64,000 nucleotides of DNA from Terriglobia bacterium (GTDB lineage Bacteria > Acidobacteriota > Terriglobia > JAJPHL01): positions 33,206 through 97,205 of the forward strand of contig JAJPHL010000014.1 of NCBI GenBank assembly GCA_021325275.1, in the 5' to 3' direction. Under the pieces are notes generated by a model. That model made no database searches and was not told the origin of the DNA. It saw only the letters and a program-made list of their open reading frames with translations. The position numbers and the translations under genes are program-made. Of the stretch, positions 1 to 8,586 are shown one piece after another (position 1 is the first letter of the stretch; each line of letters begins with the position of its first letter).

Positions 1-2454
1 TCCGCCGGTAACCTGCACCTGCACGGGAACGATTCCGGCCGTTCCGATGTTCGCGGCTTGCACGCTGGCGGTGAGTTGTGTGGAACTGACAAACGTAGTC
101 GAGAGCGCTGAGCCGTTCCACTGCACGGTCGAGCCGGGAACAAAGCCGGTTCCCGTCACGCTCAACGTAAACGCCACCGCGCCGGCGGTCACCGTCGACG
201 GGGAGAGCGAGGAAATCGTCACGGCCGGAGTTTGCACCGTGAAGACCACGGGATTCGATGGCGTGGACGACGATGGATTCGTGACGAGCAGAGTTGCAGA
301 GCCGGTTGACGCGAGATCGCCCGAGGTGAGCGTAACGTCCACTTCGCTGGGGCTGACAAATGTCGCGCTGCGCGCCACGCCGTTGCGCGTGACCGTCGCA
401 CCGGAGACAAATCCAGTGCCGATGATGCGCACCGTGGTGGCACCGCTGCCTGCCACGCCGACCGCCGGCGTGATGTAACCGGCGTGTGGCCCGCCGGACG
501 GCTCGCCTTCTTTCACCAGCGACACGTTAAAGAAGTTTTTCGGCTGCGCGAGCGGCGACACGAGTGTCGCGCCGTAACCGGTGACGTACACATTGCCACT
601 GGGATCGACAGCTATCGCTTTCGGAATGGTTCCCGAGAGCGCGACTGAATAGTCGAGCGCCGTGCCCGAGGCATTCACGCGACTGATGTAAGAAATGTAG
701 GCGTTGCCGTAGGAATCGACAGCCACGCCGCAACCGCTGTCGTTGATGATCGTGGAATAGAAGACCGTGGTTCCGGCCGCACTCAGCTTCAACAAAAAAC
801 CGGACGCCGCAACCGGCGGCGCGGGCATCGCGTTGACCGTGGGAAAGGAACTGATCGCGTTGGTGAATCCGCTGACATAAATATTACCGCTGGGATCGAG
901 CGCGACACCGTAGCCGTTATCTTGCCCGGAGCCACCGTAGTACGTGGAGAAAAGGAGAGCCGTTCCCGCGGCATTCAGTTTGCTGATGAATGCGTCGCCC
1001 GAGCCGGCGTAGCTCGATTGAATCGGATTGACGGTCGGGAAGTTCGATGACGTGGTCGATCCCGCGATCACCACGTTGTTCGACGAGTCCACGGCAATCG
1101 CCGCACCGCTATCGACGCCGCTACCTCCCAAGTAGGTGGAGTATATGATCGACGAGCAGGACGGGTTGAGCTTGGCGATGAATGCATTCGTCGCGCCGGT
1201 AGAGGCGAGCGATCCGTGGAGCGCGGAGATCGCTGGAAAATTCGGTGAGTTCGTGGAACCGGTGATGTACATCGCGCCCGTGGGGTCCAGCGCGATGGCG
1301 TTGGCTTGATCCGTTCCGCTGCCACCCAAATACGTGGAGCATGCAAGGAAAGATCCGGTGGGGTTCAACTTCAACACAAACGCGTTGCGAATTCCCAACA
1401 ACGACGATTGCAACGGCCCTTGTGTGGGGAAATTTGTGCTGCTGGTCCAGCCGGCAACGATGACCTCGCCGGAAGCATCGACGGCAATGCCTTGGCCTTG
1501 CTCATCGGAACCGCCGCCGATGTACGTCGAGAAGACGAGCGCCGTTCCCGCGGCATTCACTTTGCTGACAAATACATCTTTGCCGCCGCCAAGCGACGAT
1601 TGCATCGGCGACGCGTTTAGGAAATCGCTGGAGCTTGTGTATCCGGTGACGTAGGCGCTGCCGGCAGCGTCGGTGATGACGGCGAGTCCCGCGTCGTTGC
1701 CCGATCCTGGGATCACCGTGCCGTAGAGCAGCACAGGGTCGATCACCAAAGGCACGGCGTGATCGTACGCGCCCAGTTTGAATCGCGCCTTTCTGTCCCC
1801 GGCGAGCACATAGCGTCCTGAGATCTCTCGCTGGCGTCCGCCGATCACTTGATAGACCCGCGGGCGAAGCTGTGTCAGTGTGGAATGCGACGCCGCGAGC
1901 AACAAATCTCCGCCGCGCGCGAGTCGCAGGGAAGCGTGCGAGGACGAGTCGAACGAAAGCAAGATGCGCGATGGATCCGCGCCGGGCGCAACAAGAAAGT
2001 CGTATTCCAGACGTCCGCCCGATTCATTGTCGCCGTGATACACCAAGTCGATGCCGGGATAGACTTGGGCGTACGTGACGCTCGAATATTGCTTTACGCC
2101 GGTGATCCATTTTGACGGATCGTTTCCATAGAGGTAGTTACTGCGGCCCGGCAACAATTGTCCGGCAAGAATTGCCGCGTGGCTGTCGGAATCTTCCAAG
2201 TGGAGCTGCAACGTCTCACCGGCGACGGTCAACATAGCGCTATCTGCGCGAAGATACAGGCCGTAACCCGCGCCGCGCGCGACGAATCGCACTTCGCGAC
2301 GGGCTTGGCCGCGGTTCTCCTCGAAAACCAGCGGCAGACGCACGTAAGATAAGGATGCGTTAGGGGAACCTGCCGCCAGAAGAGAACACGCTAAGAAGTT
2401 TGAGAAAACCGCCGCCAAAAACGTTGGCAGCAGCGCATTTCTCCGCACGTACAT
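1..2454 (-). CDS. SBBP-repeat beta-propeller surface protein with Ig-like (IPT/TIG) domains, cut by the window edge
   Basis: This frame is open from an ATG at 2454 to the window edge (818 codons), so the C-terminus is missing and the ORF track does not list it. A GGAGG Shine-Dalgarno lies a few bases before the ATG. The N-terminus is hydrophobic and signal-like. Next comes a DUF7948-type domain, recognised by ENRGQ near residue 45 and VYPGIDLVYHG near 135. From about residue 245 to 650 there are repeated units of the type 'DaaGnaYVtGyTsSxdFP...vfvsKlnaaGtalvfStyiGG', which are SBBP repeats. From about 655 onward there are immunoglobulin-like TIG/IPT units (TVTGTGFVPGS). Such proteins are secreted or surface-exposed and common in Acidobacteriota; substrate and role are unknown. 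It is the last minus-strand gene at the left edge, and no partner gene is visible. Confidence 0.9.
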   Translation of the reverse strand, partial: MYVRRNALLPTFLAAVFSNFLACSLLAAGSPNASLSYVRLPLVFEENRGQARREVRFVARGAGYGLYLRADSAMLTVAGETLQLHLEDSDSHAAILAGQLLPGRSNYLYGNDPSKWITGVKQYSSVTYAQVYPGIDLVYHGDNESGGRLEYDFLVAPGADPSRILLSFDSSSHASLRLARGGDLLLAASHSTLTQLRPRVYQVIGGRQREISGRYVLAGDRKARFKLGAYDHAVPLVIDPVLLYGTVIPGSGNDAGLAVITDAAGSAYVTGYTSSSDFLNASPMQSSLGGGKDVFVSKVNAAGTALVFSTYIGGGSDEQGQGIAVDASGEVIVAGWTSSTNFPTQGPLQSSLLGIRNAFVLKLNPTGSFLACSTYLGGSGTDQANAIALDPTGAMYITGSTNSPNFPAISALHGSLASTGATNAFIAKLNPSCSSIIYSTYLGGSGVDSGAAIAVDSSNNVVIAGSTTSSNFPTVNPIQSSYAGSGDAFISKLNAAGTALLFSTYYGGSGQDNGYGVALDPSGNIYVSGFTNAISSFPTVNAMPAPPVAASGFLLKLSAAGTTVFYSTIINDSGCGVAVDSYGNAYISYISRVNASGTALDYSVALSGTIPKAIAVDPSGNVYVTGYGATLVSPLAQPKNFFNVSLVKEGEPSGGPHAGYITPAVGVAGSGATTVRIIGTGFVSGATVTRNGVARSATFVSPSEVDVTLTSGDLASTGSATLLVTNPSSSTPSNPVVFTVQTPAVTISSLSPSTVTAGAVAFTLSVTGTGFVPGSTVQWNGSALSTTFVSSTQLTASVQAANIGTAGIVPVQVQVTGG

Positions 2455-2576
2455 TAAATCCTCCGCAGACAAACGTCGACCTCACGGAGGAAGGTGCATT
2501 TGGCACACCACGAAATGGCGCGGGCAAAGGTGAGAAATTGCTGAGGATGAGTGTGGCGGGGCTGGGCAAAGCGTGC

Positions 2577-2873
2577 CTAGCGCTTCCGTTTATTTCGCGG
2601 CGCTATGTAATGGAATCGCACCAGGAATATTCTTTCGCCTTTGCCGTGCTTCGCTACTTTGAGGAGGTCGACGACGCCGAGGAAGCCCGACTCGCGCGCC
2701 AATTCGGGAGTGATATCGGTGAAATTGATCGGCGTGATCGAATCGATCTCGATGTGGCCTCCTTCCATCGCGTAGCGATTGCCAACTTTGACGTGCGGGT
2801 ATTTCCAAATCCGCACCGACACGGTGATTTCGCCGCGCCGCACGCCGTCGCGGAGGCGCTTCGTGAAAATCAT
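2577..2873 (-). CDS. ASCH/PUA-like domain protein (98 aa)
   Basis: The real reading begins at an internal Met of the 132-aa track ORF. Its ATG (2873) overlaps the TGA of the globin-ankyrin gene in an ATGA arrangement, which implies translational coupling. The protein starts MIFTKRLRDGV and contains ITVSVRIWKYPHVKVGNRY, then several short strands and a basic tail. This pattern resembles the ASCH fold of the PUA superfamily, where a short N-terminal stretch leads into strands that bind RNA or modified nucleosides. Family assignment is from motif appearance only. The length fits a single compact domain. It is the last gene of the 4673-2577 operon. What an RNA-binding-type domain does beside a globin gene cannot be told from the sequence. 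Confidence 0.72.
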   Translation of the reverse strand: MIFTKRLRDGVRRGEITVSVRIWKYPHVKVGNRYAMEGGHIEIDSITPINFTDITPELARESGFLGVVDLLKVAKHGKGERIFLVRFHYIAPRNKRKR

Positions 2874-3892
2874 GATGCGGCTAGCAGCGCGGCGACACCC
2901 GGCTTGTGGCAATTCTTGGCGCGACGCAACGGCGTGGCGCCTTTCTTGTCGCGCAACTCTGTGCTCGCGCCGCATTCGAGCAGCGCTTCAGCCACCGCCG
3001 TGTTGCCGCGCCGCGCCGCCATATGCAGTGCGGTCGCGCCCTGGGAACTGCGCGCGTCAACCTGTGCACCGGCACGAACCAGCGCGCGAACAATATCGCC
3101 GCCGCACCTAGCGGCGCATTCGTTGGCCGTCACGTAGAGCGGCGTGTGGCCGCCGCCGGTCGTCGCGTTCGGGTCGGCGCCGAGGTGAAGCAGCCGCTCG
3201 ACCAATTGCACATTGCCGCACGCCGCGGCATCGTGCAGCAGCGTTCGCCGGTAGCGGTGATGAACATGAACGAGCGACGGATCGTCGTGGAGCCATTCGT
3301 GGACGTACTCGAGGAGTGGACCGCCGCGGCCAATCATGAGTGAGAGCACGTGCGCTAGCACCGCGCGATCGCGCGCAAACTTGCATTGGAGCGCCGGAGT
3401 CTTGGCCAACCTGCGAACGCCGGACGCGTCGCCTATGCGAATCGCGGCGACAAGATCGTCGAGCGCGCGCTGTTCGGTCCAGCGTTGCGATACTTCGCTG
3501 TGCTTCGGCGCCGGCGGTTCCTCCATGTTGGCGATGTACGCCGACGATTGTTCAAAGAAGACGCCCAACTCGCGCCGCATTGAGGCCTCCATCGTGACAT
3601 CGTCGAGCGCCTCGTTCATACGTTTCATCCACGCTTCGCGTTCGCGCGGACCAATCGTGAAACGCGCATGCGACTCACGCAGACTTAGCCACCAACGCTT
3701 TTCGGCGTCCTCCGCGGGTCCGCCCAAGAATTGCGCGAGAAACGCAGCGAACGCCTCGATGGCGCAACGCATACTCTTGCCGGGAAAAAATGGCCGCAAT
3801 ACCGGGTCGCGTTTTACACGCGAGTAAAGCGCTTCAGCGAGTCGAAGGCAACCGTCGCGCCCACCGGCGGCCTGATAGAGGTGCACGGCCAT
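2870..3892 (-). CDS. Truncated-hemoglobin domain fused to ankyrin repeats (340 aa)
   Basis: I chose the internal Met at 3892 (MAVHLYQAAGG) because the truncated-globin fold begins there and the upstream gene stops at 3898. Residues 1-125 match group II/III truncated hemoglobins: LYQAAGG opening, RDPVLRPFFPG, an AAFLAQFLGGP segment, and a likely proximal heme His in SLRESHARFTI followed by EREAWMKRMNEAL. Residues 200-340 hold about four ankyrin repeats (RTLLHDAAACGNVQLVERLL; TALHMAARRGNTAVAEALL). Truncated globins bind O2 or NO at heme and ankyrin repeats bind proteins, so a gas-dependent protein-interaction switch is plausible but inferred. The product looks cytosolic, with no signal peptide. 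It lies in a four-gene operon behind a cytochrome-b-like membrane protein and is coupled to the ASCH-like gene. Confidence 0.85.
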   Translation of the reverse strand: MAVHLYQAAGGRDGCLRLAEALYSRVKRDPVLRPFFPGKSMRCAIEAFAAFLAQFLGGPAEDAEKRWWLSLRESHARFTIGPREREAWMKRMNEALDDVTMEASMRRELGVFFEQSSAYIANMEEPPAPKHSEVSQRWTEQRALDDLVAAIRIGDASGVRRLAKTPALQCKFARDRAVLAHVLSLMIGRGGPLLEYVHEWLHDDPSLVHVHHRYRRTLLHDAAACGNVQLVERLLHLGADPNATTGGGHTPLYVTANECAARCGGDIVRALVRAGAQVDARSSQGATALHMAARRGNTAVAEALLECGASTELRDKKGATPLRRAKNCHKPGVAALLAAS

Positions 3893-3897
3893 GCACG

Positions 3898-4212
3898 CTA
3901 TTCTATCGGACTGGTTCCAGCTCGCAAGTCCAACAAGATCGGCTGCCCCGCGTTGCGCGGAGCGGGCGAAAGCCTCAGCCGAAAGATGATGCGTCCAATG
4001 GCGGCGACGACGGCGACGATCACACCTGCTCCGAGGAATTCCGCAAACTTGGCGACACGTGGCGTCGACGCGCGATGCGCGCGTTCCGCCTGCCATCCCC
4101 GATTCGGCGCGGAAATCTGCCGGGAGTCGCCGAAGATGCCCGTCAGCCAGACAAACGCGGCCGCCGCTAGCGAGAGAATGGCGGTTCGCAGCAAGAGGCG
4201 AGCGAATTTCAC
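3898..4212 (-). CDS. Small two-segment membrane protein (104 aa)
   Basis: Not recognised as a named family. It starts at a GTG that overlaps the TGA of the upstream cytochrome-b-like gene (GTGA). A membrane segment lies at about residues 5-25 (LLLRTAILSLAAAAFVWLTG) and a second at about 60-80 (FLGAGVIVAVVAAIGRIIF), with a polar loop between them. No heme-binding CxxCH or other catalytic motif is seen. Its position between a DUF4405-like membrane protein and a globin fusion suggests it is a subunit or accessory factor of the same redox or gas-related function. That suggestion rests on gene order only. Confidence 0.6.
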   Translation of the reverse strand: MKFARLLLRTAILSLAAAAFVWLTGIFGDSRQISAPNRGWQAERAHRASTPRVAKFAEFLGAGVIVAVVAAIGRIIFRLRLSPAPRNAGQPILLDLRAGTSPIE

Positions 4213-4673
4213 AGCGTGCCTTCCTTAGGACGGAAGAAGGCCTGCACGGCGGCGAGCACCCAGTCCCAATTAATCGCCAAATGGAGCGCAGAGAGAATCA
4301 ACAAAGCCCCCGAAAACTGATTGTGCAAGACATCCCAACGCCAGTTCATGTCCGGTGAAGGACTCTTGCCGGTCAGCGAGGGAATCGCCTGCTGCGAAAT
4401 CAGAATACCTGAAAAGATTGCGGCGGTCACGCAACCGAACAGCGCCAGGTTGAGAACGTAGTTCACGCGCGCGCGGATCGTCTGCACAGCGAAGAGGCGG
4501 CGGCTCTGCGTGGCGATCCAACTCCACGCCAGCAACAGATGCGCAAGAACCATCGCGATCAGCGCGAGTCCGAGCCATTCGTGGATCACGAGTCCCGTGA
4601 AAGAAACGGTTTGTAGCGCGCAGACCGCAACCAGCAGCGTCACGTCCAGCCAAAAGGCCGCCTTTAAGCGCAT
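4209..4673 (-). CDS. DUF4405/cytochrome b-like integral membrane protein (154 aa)
   Basis: The start is taken at the internal Met 4673 (MRLKAAFWLDV), where the first membrane helix begins; the upstream 17 residues of the track ORF look non-coding. Four hydrophobic helices are evident. Histidines sit in helix-like contexts: FTGLVIHEWLG, LIAMVLAHLLLAW, DVLHNQFSG and ILSALHLAINWDW. This distribution is typical of DUF4405 and cytochrome b561-type four-helix proteins that ligate heme b in the membrane. It heads the minus-strand operon with the small membrane protein, the globin-ankyrin fusion and the ASCH-like protein. Two heme proteins in one operon suggest an oxygen- or NO-related electron transfer or sensing module (inference). 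Confidence 0.72.
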   Translation of the reverse strand: MRLKAAFWLDVTLLVAVCALQTVSFTGLVIHEWLGLALIAMVLAHLLLAWSWIATQSRRLFAVQTIRARVNYVLNLALFGCVTAAIFSGILISQQAIPSLTGKSPSPDMNWRWDVLHNQFSGALLILSALHLAINWDWVLAAVQAFFRPKEGTL

Positions 4674-4770
4674 TCTCCCCTCCCCGTTCCTCCAGACGCC
4701 GCCGGGTCGAAAAGGTTCCCGCAAACATCGTTTTACATCACTCCCCTAGACACTCGACAAGAGGCTGCGA

Positions 4771-4776
4771 TATCTT
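4771..4776 (+). promoter_or_regulatory. Candidate -10 box (TATCTT) of a leaderless sulfurtransferase transcript
   Basis: TATCTT lies 7 nt before the ATG at 4784 and no Shine-Dalgarno is seen, so transcription would start at or next to the start codon. The same spacing recurs at five other genes in this window. No clear -35 box is present. Confidence 0.45.
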
Positions 4777-4783
4777 GGAGACT

Positions 4784-5686
4784 ATGAAGTCAGCATGGAT
4801 TTTGCTTACCGCGCTGCTCGTGAGCCAATTGTACGCCCAGTCGCCGAAGTCGAATCTTCTCGTCTCCGTGTCTTGGCTGGCGGACCACATCAAAGACCCG
4901 CAACTGGTGCTTCTTCACGTCGGCGCGCGGGATGGATTCGACAAAGAGCACATCGCGGGAGCGCAGTTCGTTTCGCTTCAAGACATTTCCGAGCCGCGCG
5001 ACGCTTCGAGCACCGCGCTGATCCTCGAGTTGCCCACGGCCACGCGATTCCAAGAGGCCATGGAGACGCGCGGCGTCTCCAACGATTCGCGGATCGTTGT
5101 GTATTGCGCCAGCAACAACGTTTCCACAGCCACGCGCGTGATCTGGACGCTCACGTATTTCGGCATGGGGGATCGCGTATCGCTGCTCGACGGCGGAATG
5201 GCCGCTTGGCGCGCCACGGGACACGCGCTGACCGCGGAGACTGCGCCGGCAAAGCGCGGCCACTTCGCGCCGAACGTTCATCCGGAGATTTTTGCCGACG
5301 CCAAGTGGATCACCGAGCATTTGCACAAAACGGGTGTTTCGGTGGTCGATTCGCGCCTCGCGGATGACTATGCGGGCGAGCAAACGTCGCGGGCCATGCC
5401 GCGTCGCGGTCATATCCCGGGAGCGGCGAGTCTGCCGATCGAAAAATTCATGGACGACAACGGGAAGCTGCTCGAATCGCCAACGCTGGCCGGATTGCTT
5501 CGCGAGGCAGCGGTGAAACCCGGCACCGAAGTGGTCAGCTACTGCTACATCGGACAGCGCGCCACGCTGACGTGGTTTGTCGCGCGCTTGCTGGGCTACA
5601 ACGCTCGGATGTACGACGGCTCGTGGGATGAGTGGAGCAAGCGCACCGAACTGCCGATCGACACAGGGGCAACCAAGAATCAATAA
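4784..5686 (+). CDS. Exported two-domain sulfurtransferase (rhodanese / mercaptopyruvate sulfurtransferase-like), 300 aa
   Basis: The second Met of the track ORF (4784) is preferred because it begins a clean signal peptide (MKSAWILLTALLVSQLYAQ) and has a TATCTT box 7 nt upstream. Two rhodanese domains follow. The N-terminal one spans about residues 25-150, with IVVYCASNNVSTATRVIWTL and LLDGGMAAWRATGH. The C-terminal one spans about 165-290, with the RGHIPGAASLPIE motif and an active-site-type loop SYCYIGQRAT containing the probable catalytic Cys. Tandem rhodaneses transfer sulfane sulfur from thiosulfate or 3-mercaptopyruvate. In the N-terminal domain CASNNV may be a degenerate active-site loop. 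The product is probably periplasmic. It is divergent from the cytochrome-b-like operon and converges with the glycosyltransferase at 5680, overlapping it by 7 nt. Confidence 0.88.
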   Translation: MKSAWILLTALLVSQLYAQSPKSNLLVSVSWLADHIKDPQLVLLHVGARDGFDKEHIAGAQFVSLQDISEPRDASSTALILELPTATRFQEAMETRGVSNDSRIVVYCASNNVSTATRVIWTLTYFGMGDRVSLLDGGMAAWRATGHALTAETAPAKRGHFAPNVHPEIFADAKWITEHLHKTGVSVVDSRLADDYAGEQTSRAMPRRGHIPGAASLPIEKFMDDNGKLLESPTLAGLLREAAVKPGTEVVSYCYIGQRATLTWFVARLLGYNARMYDGSWDEWSKRTELPIDTGATKNQ

Positions 5687-6645
5687 TCGTCCAATGGAAA
5701 ACGCCCCTGGCGGATCCATTCGGCGGCGATTGCCGCTTGTCGCGCGGCGATTTTCCACATGATCGAGCCCGGCGGCCGGTCGTGGCGCGCCAACCATTCG
5801 GTGCACACGTCGCGGCGCGCGCGCAACCGCTCGGAAGCGAAGCGGCGATCCGCCATGTTGAATTGCATCAGCAGCCCGGCGCAAACGCGCTGGAAGCGCG
5901 CCATTGCATAAACGTCCGCCGGCGAATAGTGCTTCTCCCAAAACGTCGCGATTCCCACAAATAAACGGCGACGCCGCTCGTATTCGGAAACATCAAGTTG
6001 ACTCTGCAATCCTTCGTGGATGACTTTGAGATCGGGCCGCCATTCGATGCGATACCCGGCGCGTCGAATTCTCAGACACAAGTCGATATCGTCGGCATAG
6101 AGAAAAAACGCCGGATCAAAGCCGCGCAACTCCTCGAAAAGCGAGCGCCGCACGGCGAGGCATGCGCCCGATGCCCACGCGTACTCATTTCGAAATAGTC
6201 CTTTCGTTAGCGGGACCATTCCTTCGCCCGGATAAAACCGTCGCGGCGGAAACGGAGTTCGCGACGGACCTTCTCGCAGGTTCGGTGCGGCCGCGCCGAT
6301 GGTTGGATCGCTGTCGAGGAGCGCTACCAATCCCGCGAAAACATCCGGCGCGAGCGTTACATCGGGATTCATGAAGAGCACGTGACGACCGGCGAAGCGA
6401 TCTAGGTTCTGGTTGTGCGCCGCGCCGTGTCCCACGTTGCGGGAGTTCAGCGTAAGATTCGCGAGGCGCCGCGAGAGACGGGGCTGCGCGAGCATTCCCG
6501 GCGTCTTGTCGGTGCTCGCGTTGTCGACCACGCACAGTTCCCACTCCACTCCCTGCTGCCGCGCGAGCGTTTCAAACAACGCCTCGACGCAGGCGGCGGA
6601 GTTGCGGGTCACGATGCTGACGGAGAGGTCTGGTGCGCGATCCAT
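5680..6645 (-). CDS. GT2 family glycosyltransferase, rhamnosyltransferase-like (321 aa)
   Basis: The start is placed at Met 6645 (MDRAPDLSVSIVTRNS), the normal beginning of the GT-A fold, rather than at the track start 6681; the gene overlaps the upstream deacetylase by 37 nt. Motifs of GT2 enzymes are present: LSVSIVTRNS, VVDNASTDKTPGML, the nucleotide-sugar loop NVGHGAAHNQN, the metal-binding-type MNPDVTL, and a W/ED-like stretch FLYADDIDLCLRIRRAGYRIE. Such enzymes add a sugar to a cytoplasmic lipid-linked or polysaccharide acceptor. It is the last gene of the 8557-5680 minus-strand cluster (GT2, NodB-like deacetylase, GT2). Confidence 0.88.
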   Translation of the reverse strand: MDRAPDLSVSIVTRNSAACVEALFETLARQQGVEWELCVVDNASTDKTPGMLAQPRLSRRLANLTLNSRNVGHGAAHNQNLDRFAGRHVLFMNPDVTLAPDVFAGLVALLDSDPTIGAAAPNLREGPSRTPFPPRRFYPGEGMVPLTKGLFRNEYAWASGACLAVRRSLFEELRGFDPAFFLYADDIDLCLRIRRAGYRIEWRPDLKVIHEGLQSQLDVSEYERRRRLFVGIATFWEKHYSPADVYAMARFQRVCAGLLMQFNMADRRFASERLRARRDVCTEWLARHDRPPGSIMWKIAARQAAIAAEWIRQGRFPLDDY

Positions 6646-7580
6646 ATATCCATTGCCTCGGCGACGCTCGTGAACCGGCATCGCGCCAAATCAGAATGCC
6701 GCGCCAAACGCTCCGCGACGTAGCGGAAATTTGCGAGAAACGCCGGATTGCCCAGATCGCCGCTACGCAAAACCAGGGTAAGAGGAACGGCGCTGGAGCG
6801 TTGCATCTCCGCCTCAAGAAATCTCCACAGCGACTGCGGACGCAACACCCAGTTCGGACTGCGCCGCACTTTCATCAGAAAAGGAAAGCGGCGAACCGGC
6901 GTCCATTGAGGAGGGTCGGTAGTGGAGAGCGGCACGATCCATAAGGATCCGTTCGGCGATGCCATCAGAAAATCCTCGGGCGACGGATGATACGGAACGC
7001 GCGGCGCGCGACGATAATCCGGGAGCCACGACGACGCGGCGGCACCGGGAATCGGCACATCCGGAATGCCCGGCTCGATCGTGAGATCGTAGCGAATTCC
7101 CGCGCGTTCGAGCACCGGGATCAGCGAATCGCACAGCCAGCGATCGCCCATACGCGAGGCTTCCGGCGCCACGCCGAAAACCGTGCGGTATCCAGCGATG
7201 GAGCGCGCCACACATTCCGCGAGCCACGTGGGGTCGCCGAACTCGCTGTACCAGGTCTTGCGGCTTTCGCTCCATTTCCAAAAATGCGGATGGATGCCTG
7301 TGTAATCGCCGTGGCGCGCGACTTCTTCCAGTAAATCGGGACACGCTTGGCGGACCCAATCGGCGCGTCCCCAGGTTTGTTCGATCTGCGGATCGAAACG
7401 AAAAAACCAATTGATGCAGATTCTGTCGGAAATCGCTTCTTGCAAGCGTACGCGCAGCGCCGACAACTCGCGCACGGCGATGGCGGAACCGGACCATCCA
7501 CCGTCGAGGTGCGTGCGGCCGTCCGGTTCTACGTCGACGGCGAGGAGGACACAACGACGATCGCAGCGCTGGTCTCGCAT
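6609..7580 (-). CDS. NodB/polysaccharide-deacetylase-like protein (323 aa)
   Basis: The track ORF starts at 7907, but the sequence before residue 110 is the shadow of the overlapping glycosyltransferase. The ATG at 7580 gives MRDQRCDRRCVLLAVDVEPDG, the first strand of a NodB-type barrel with its acidic residue. A His-rich metal-site-like motif HPHFWKW is at about residue 77, and SRMGDRWLCDSLIPVLERAGIRYDLTI matches a later barrel strand that often carries the substrate pocket. These features fit carbohydrate-esterase-4-like polysaccharide deacetylases, though the canonical HxxxH spacing is altered and the activity is unproven. The 52-nt overlap with the upstream GT2 and 37-nt overlap with the downstream GT2 imply one operon acting on the same glycan. 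Confidence 0.75.
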   Translation of the reverse strand: MRDQRCDRRCVLLAVDVEPDGRTHLDGGWSGSAIAVRELSALRVRLQEAISDRICINWFFRFDPQIEQTWGRADWVRQACPDLLEEVARHGDYTGIHPHFWKWSESRKTWYSEFGDPTWLAECVARSIAGYRTVFGVAPEASRMGDRWLCDSLIPVLERAGIRYDLTIEPGIPDVPIPGAAASSWLPDYRRAPRVPYHPSPEDFLMASPNGSLWIVPLSTTDPPQWTPVRRFPFLMKVRRSPNWVLRPQSLWRFLEAEMQRSSAVPLTLVLRSGDLGNPAFLANFRYVAERLARHSDLARCRFTSVAEAMDIWIAHQTSPSAS

Positions 7581-8557
7581 GGCAGGGGTTGCGGCTTGGC
7601 GACGAAGTAGCACGCCACACCGCACATCAACGATACGCCGCAATTGAGATGGTAGAGAAAATGAACCGGCACGGTGGCAGCGGCGAACCACGCGCCGCGA
7701 CGTTCGGCCGCGAACCGATAGAATTCCGCGTTCAACAAGAAAGCGCCGAGCGCGACGGCCGCACCACCAGCGAAGCCCACAACCGGAATCGCCGCGAGAC
7801 AAAGAAAAATCAGCGCGACGCTGAGGCGCTGGTTCAGCCGGAGATTCAAATCGTTCGGCAAAGAGCGCGACCGCAGAATCAATTCCGCCCACGGGATGCC
7901 GCGGCACATCATGTCGTTCTTCAGCAGGCCCCAGAAGGTCCAGGTCTTCAGGTGCGTGACTTGCAGATCGCGATCCAACTGAATGCGCCGGTTCGCGCGC
8001 ACCAAGCGCACGCCGAGGTCGATGTCCTCGATGGCCGGACGCGTGTACCGCTCGTCGAATCCGCCGTGTTCCAGAAAAACGCGTTTACGAATTGCGCCAC
8101 AGCCGCTCCAAAATGTGGACGCCTCTTCGCGCCCGTGCTGGTGCTCGAAACAATGCTGAAGATCCTTGTAGCGCGTGATGAAACCGGGCGCCATGGTGCG
8201 GCCGTCGTAGGAACCGAACACCGCGTCGAGTCGAGAATCGTTCTCGAATCGCGCTAGGATCTTGGAAATCGTGTCGGGATGCACGCAAACATCGGCGTCG
8301 AGGAACAGCAGAATGTCGCCTTGGGCGGCGCGAGCGCCGAGATTCCGCGCGTGCGCGGGACCATGACGTTCGTCACTCCGCAAGACGGTCGCGCCATTTT
8401 CGGAGGCCAGCGCGGACACCGGTTGATCCGAACCGTCGTCGACGACAATGCATTCGATCGGCTGCTGCAAGACTGATGATTGAACGGCCGCGAGGCACTT
8501 GCGGAGGTGCTCCAGGCCGTTGTGAGCAGGGATCACAACTGTCACATGGTTGGACAT
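7529..8557 (-). CDS. GT2 family glycosyltransferase with C-terminal membrane segments (342 aa)
   Basis: The ATG at 8557 starts directly with the GT-A strand (MSNHVTVVIPAHNGLEHL). Motifs seen are CIVVDDGSDQPV, HGPAHARNLGARAA, the DxD-type LLFLDADVCVHPDT, the acceptor-side GGFDERYTRPAIEDIDLGVRL, and a hydrophobic C-terminal region from about residue 235 with two or three predicted helices (VALIFLCLAAIPVVGFAGG; AFLLNAEFY). Membrane-anchored GT2 proteins of this shape are typical of surface polysaccharide assembly. It is the first gene of the GT2-deacetylase-GT2 unit. Only 29 nt separate it from the stop of the upstream GT39-like gene, so the two may be co-transcribed. Confidence 0.87.
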   Translation of the reverse strand: MSNHVTVVIPAHNGLEHLRKCLAAVQSSVLQQPIECIVVDDGSDQPVSALASENGATVLRSDERHGPAHARNLGARAAQGDILLFLDADVCVHPDTISKILARFENDSRLDAVFGSYDGRTMAPGFITRYKDLQHCFEHQHGREEASTFWSGCGAIRKRVFLEHGGFDERYTRPAIEDIDLGVRLVRANRRIQLDRDLQVTHLKTWTFWGLLKNDMMCRGIPWAELILRSRSLPNDLNLRLNQRLSVALIFLCLAAIPVVGFAGGAAVALGAFLLNAEFYRFAAERRGAWFAAATVPVHFLYHLNCGVSLMCGVACYFVAKPQPLPCETSAAIVVVSSSPST

Positions 8558-8586
8558 GAACTTTTCGAGACCGCTCCGCTAGTGTG

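Noticed and set aside
4790-5941. 383-aa minus-strand ORF over the sulfurtransferase
   Set aside because: Antisense shadow; the plus-strand frame has a signal peptide and two rhodanese domains.
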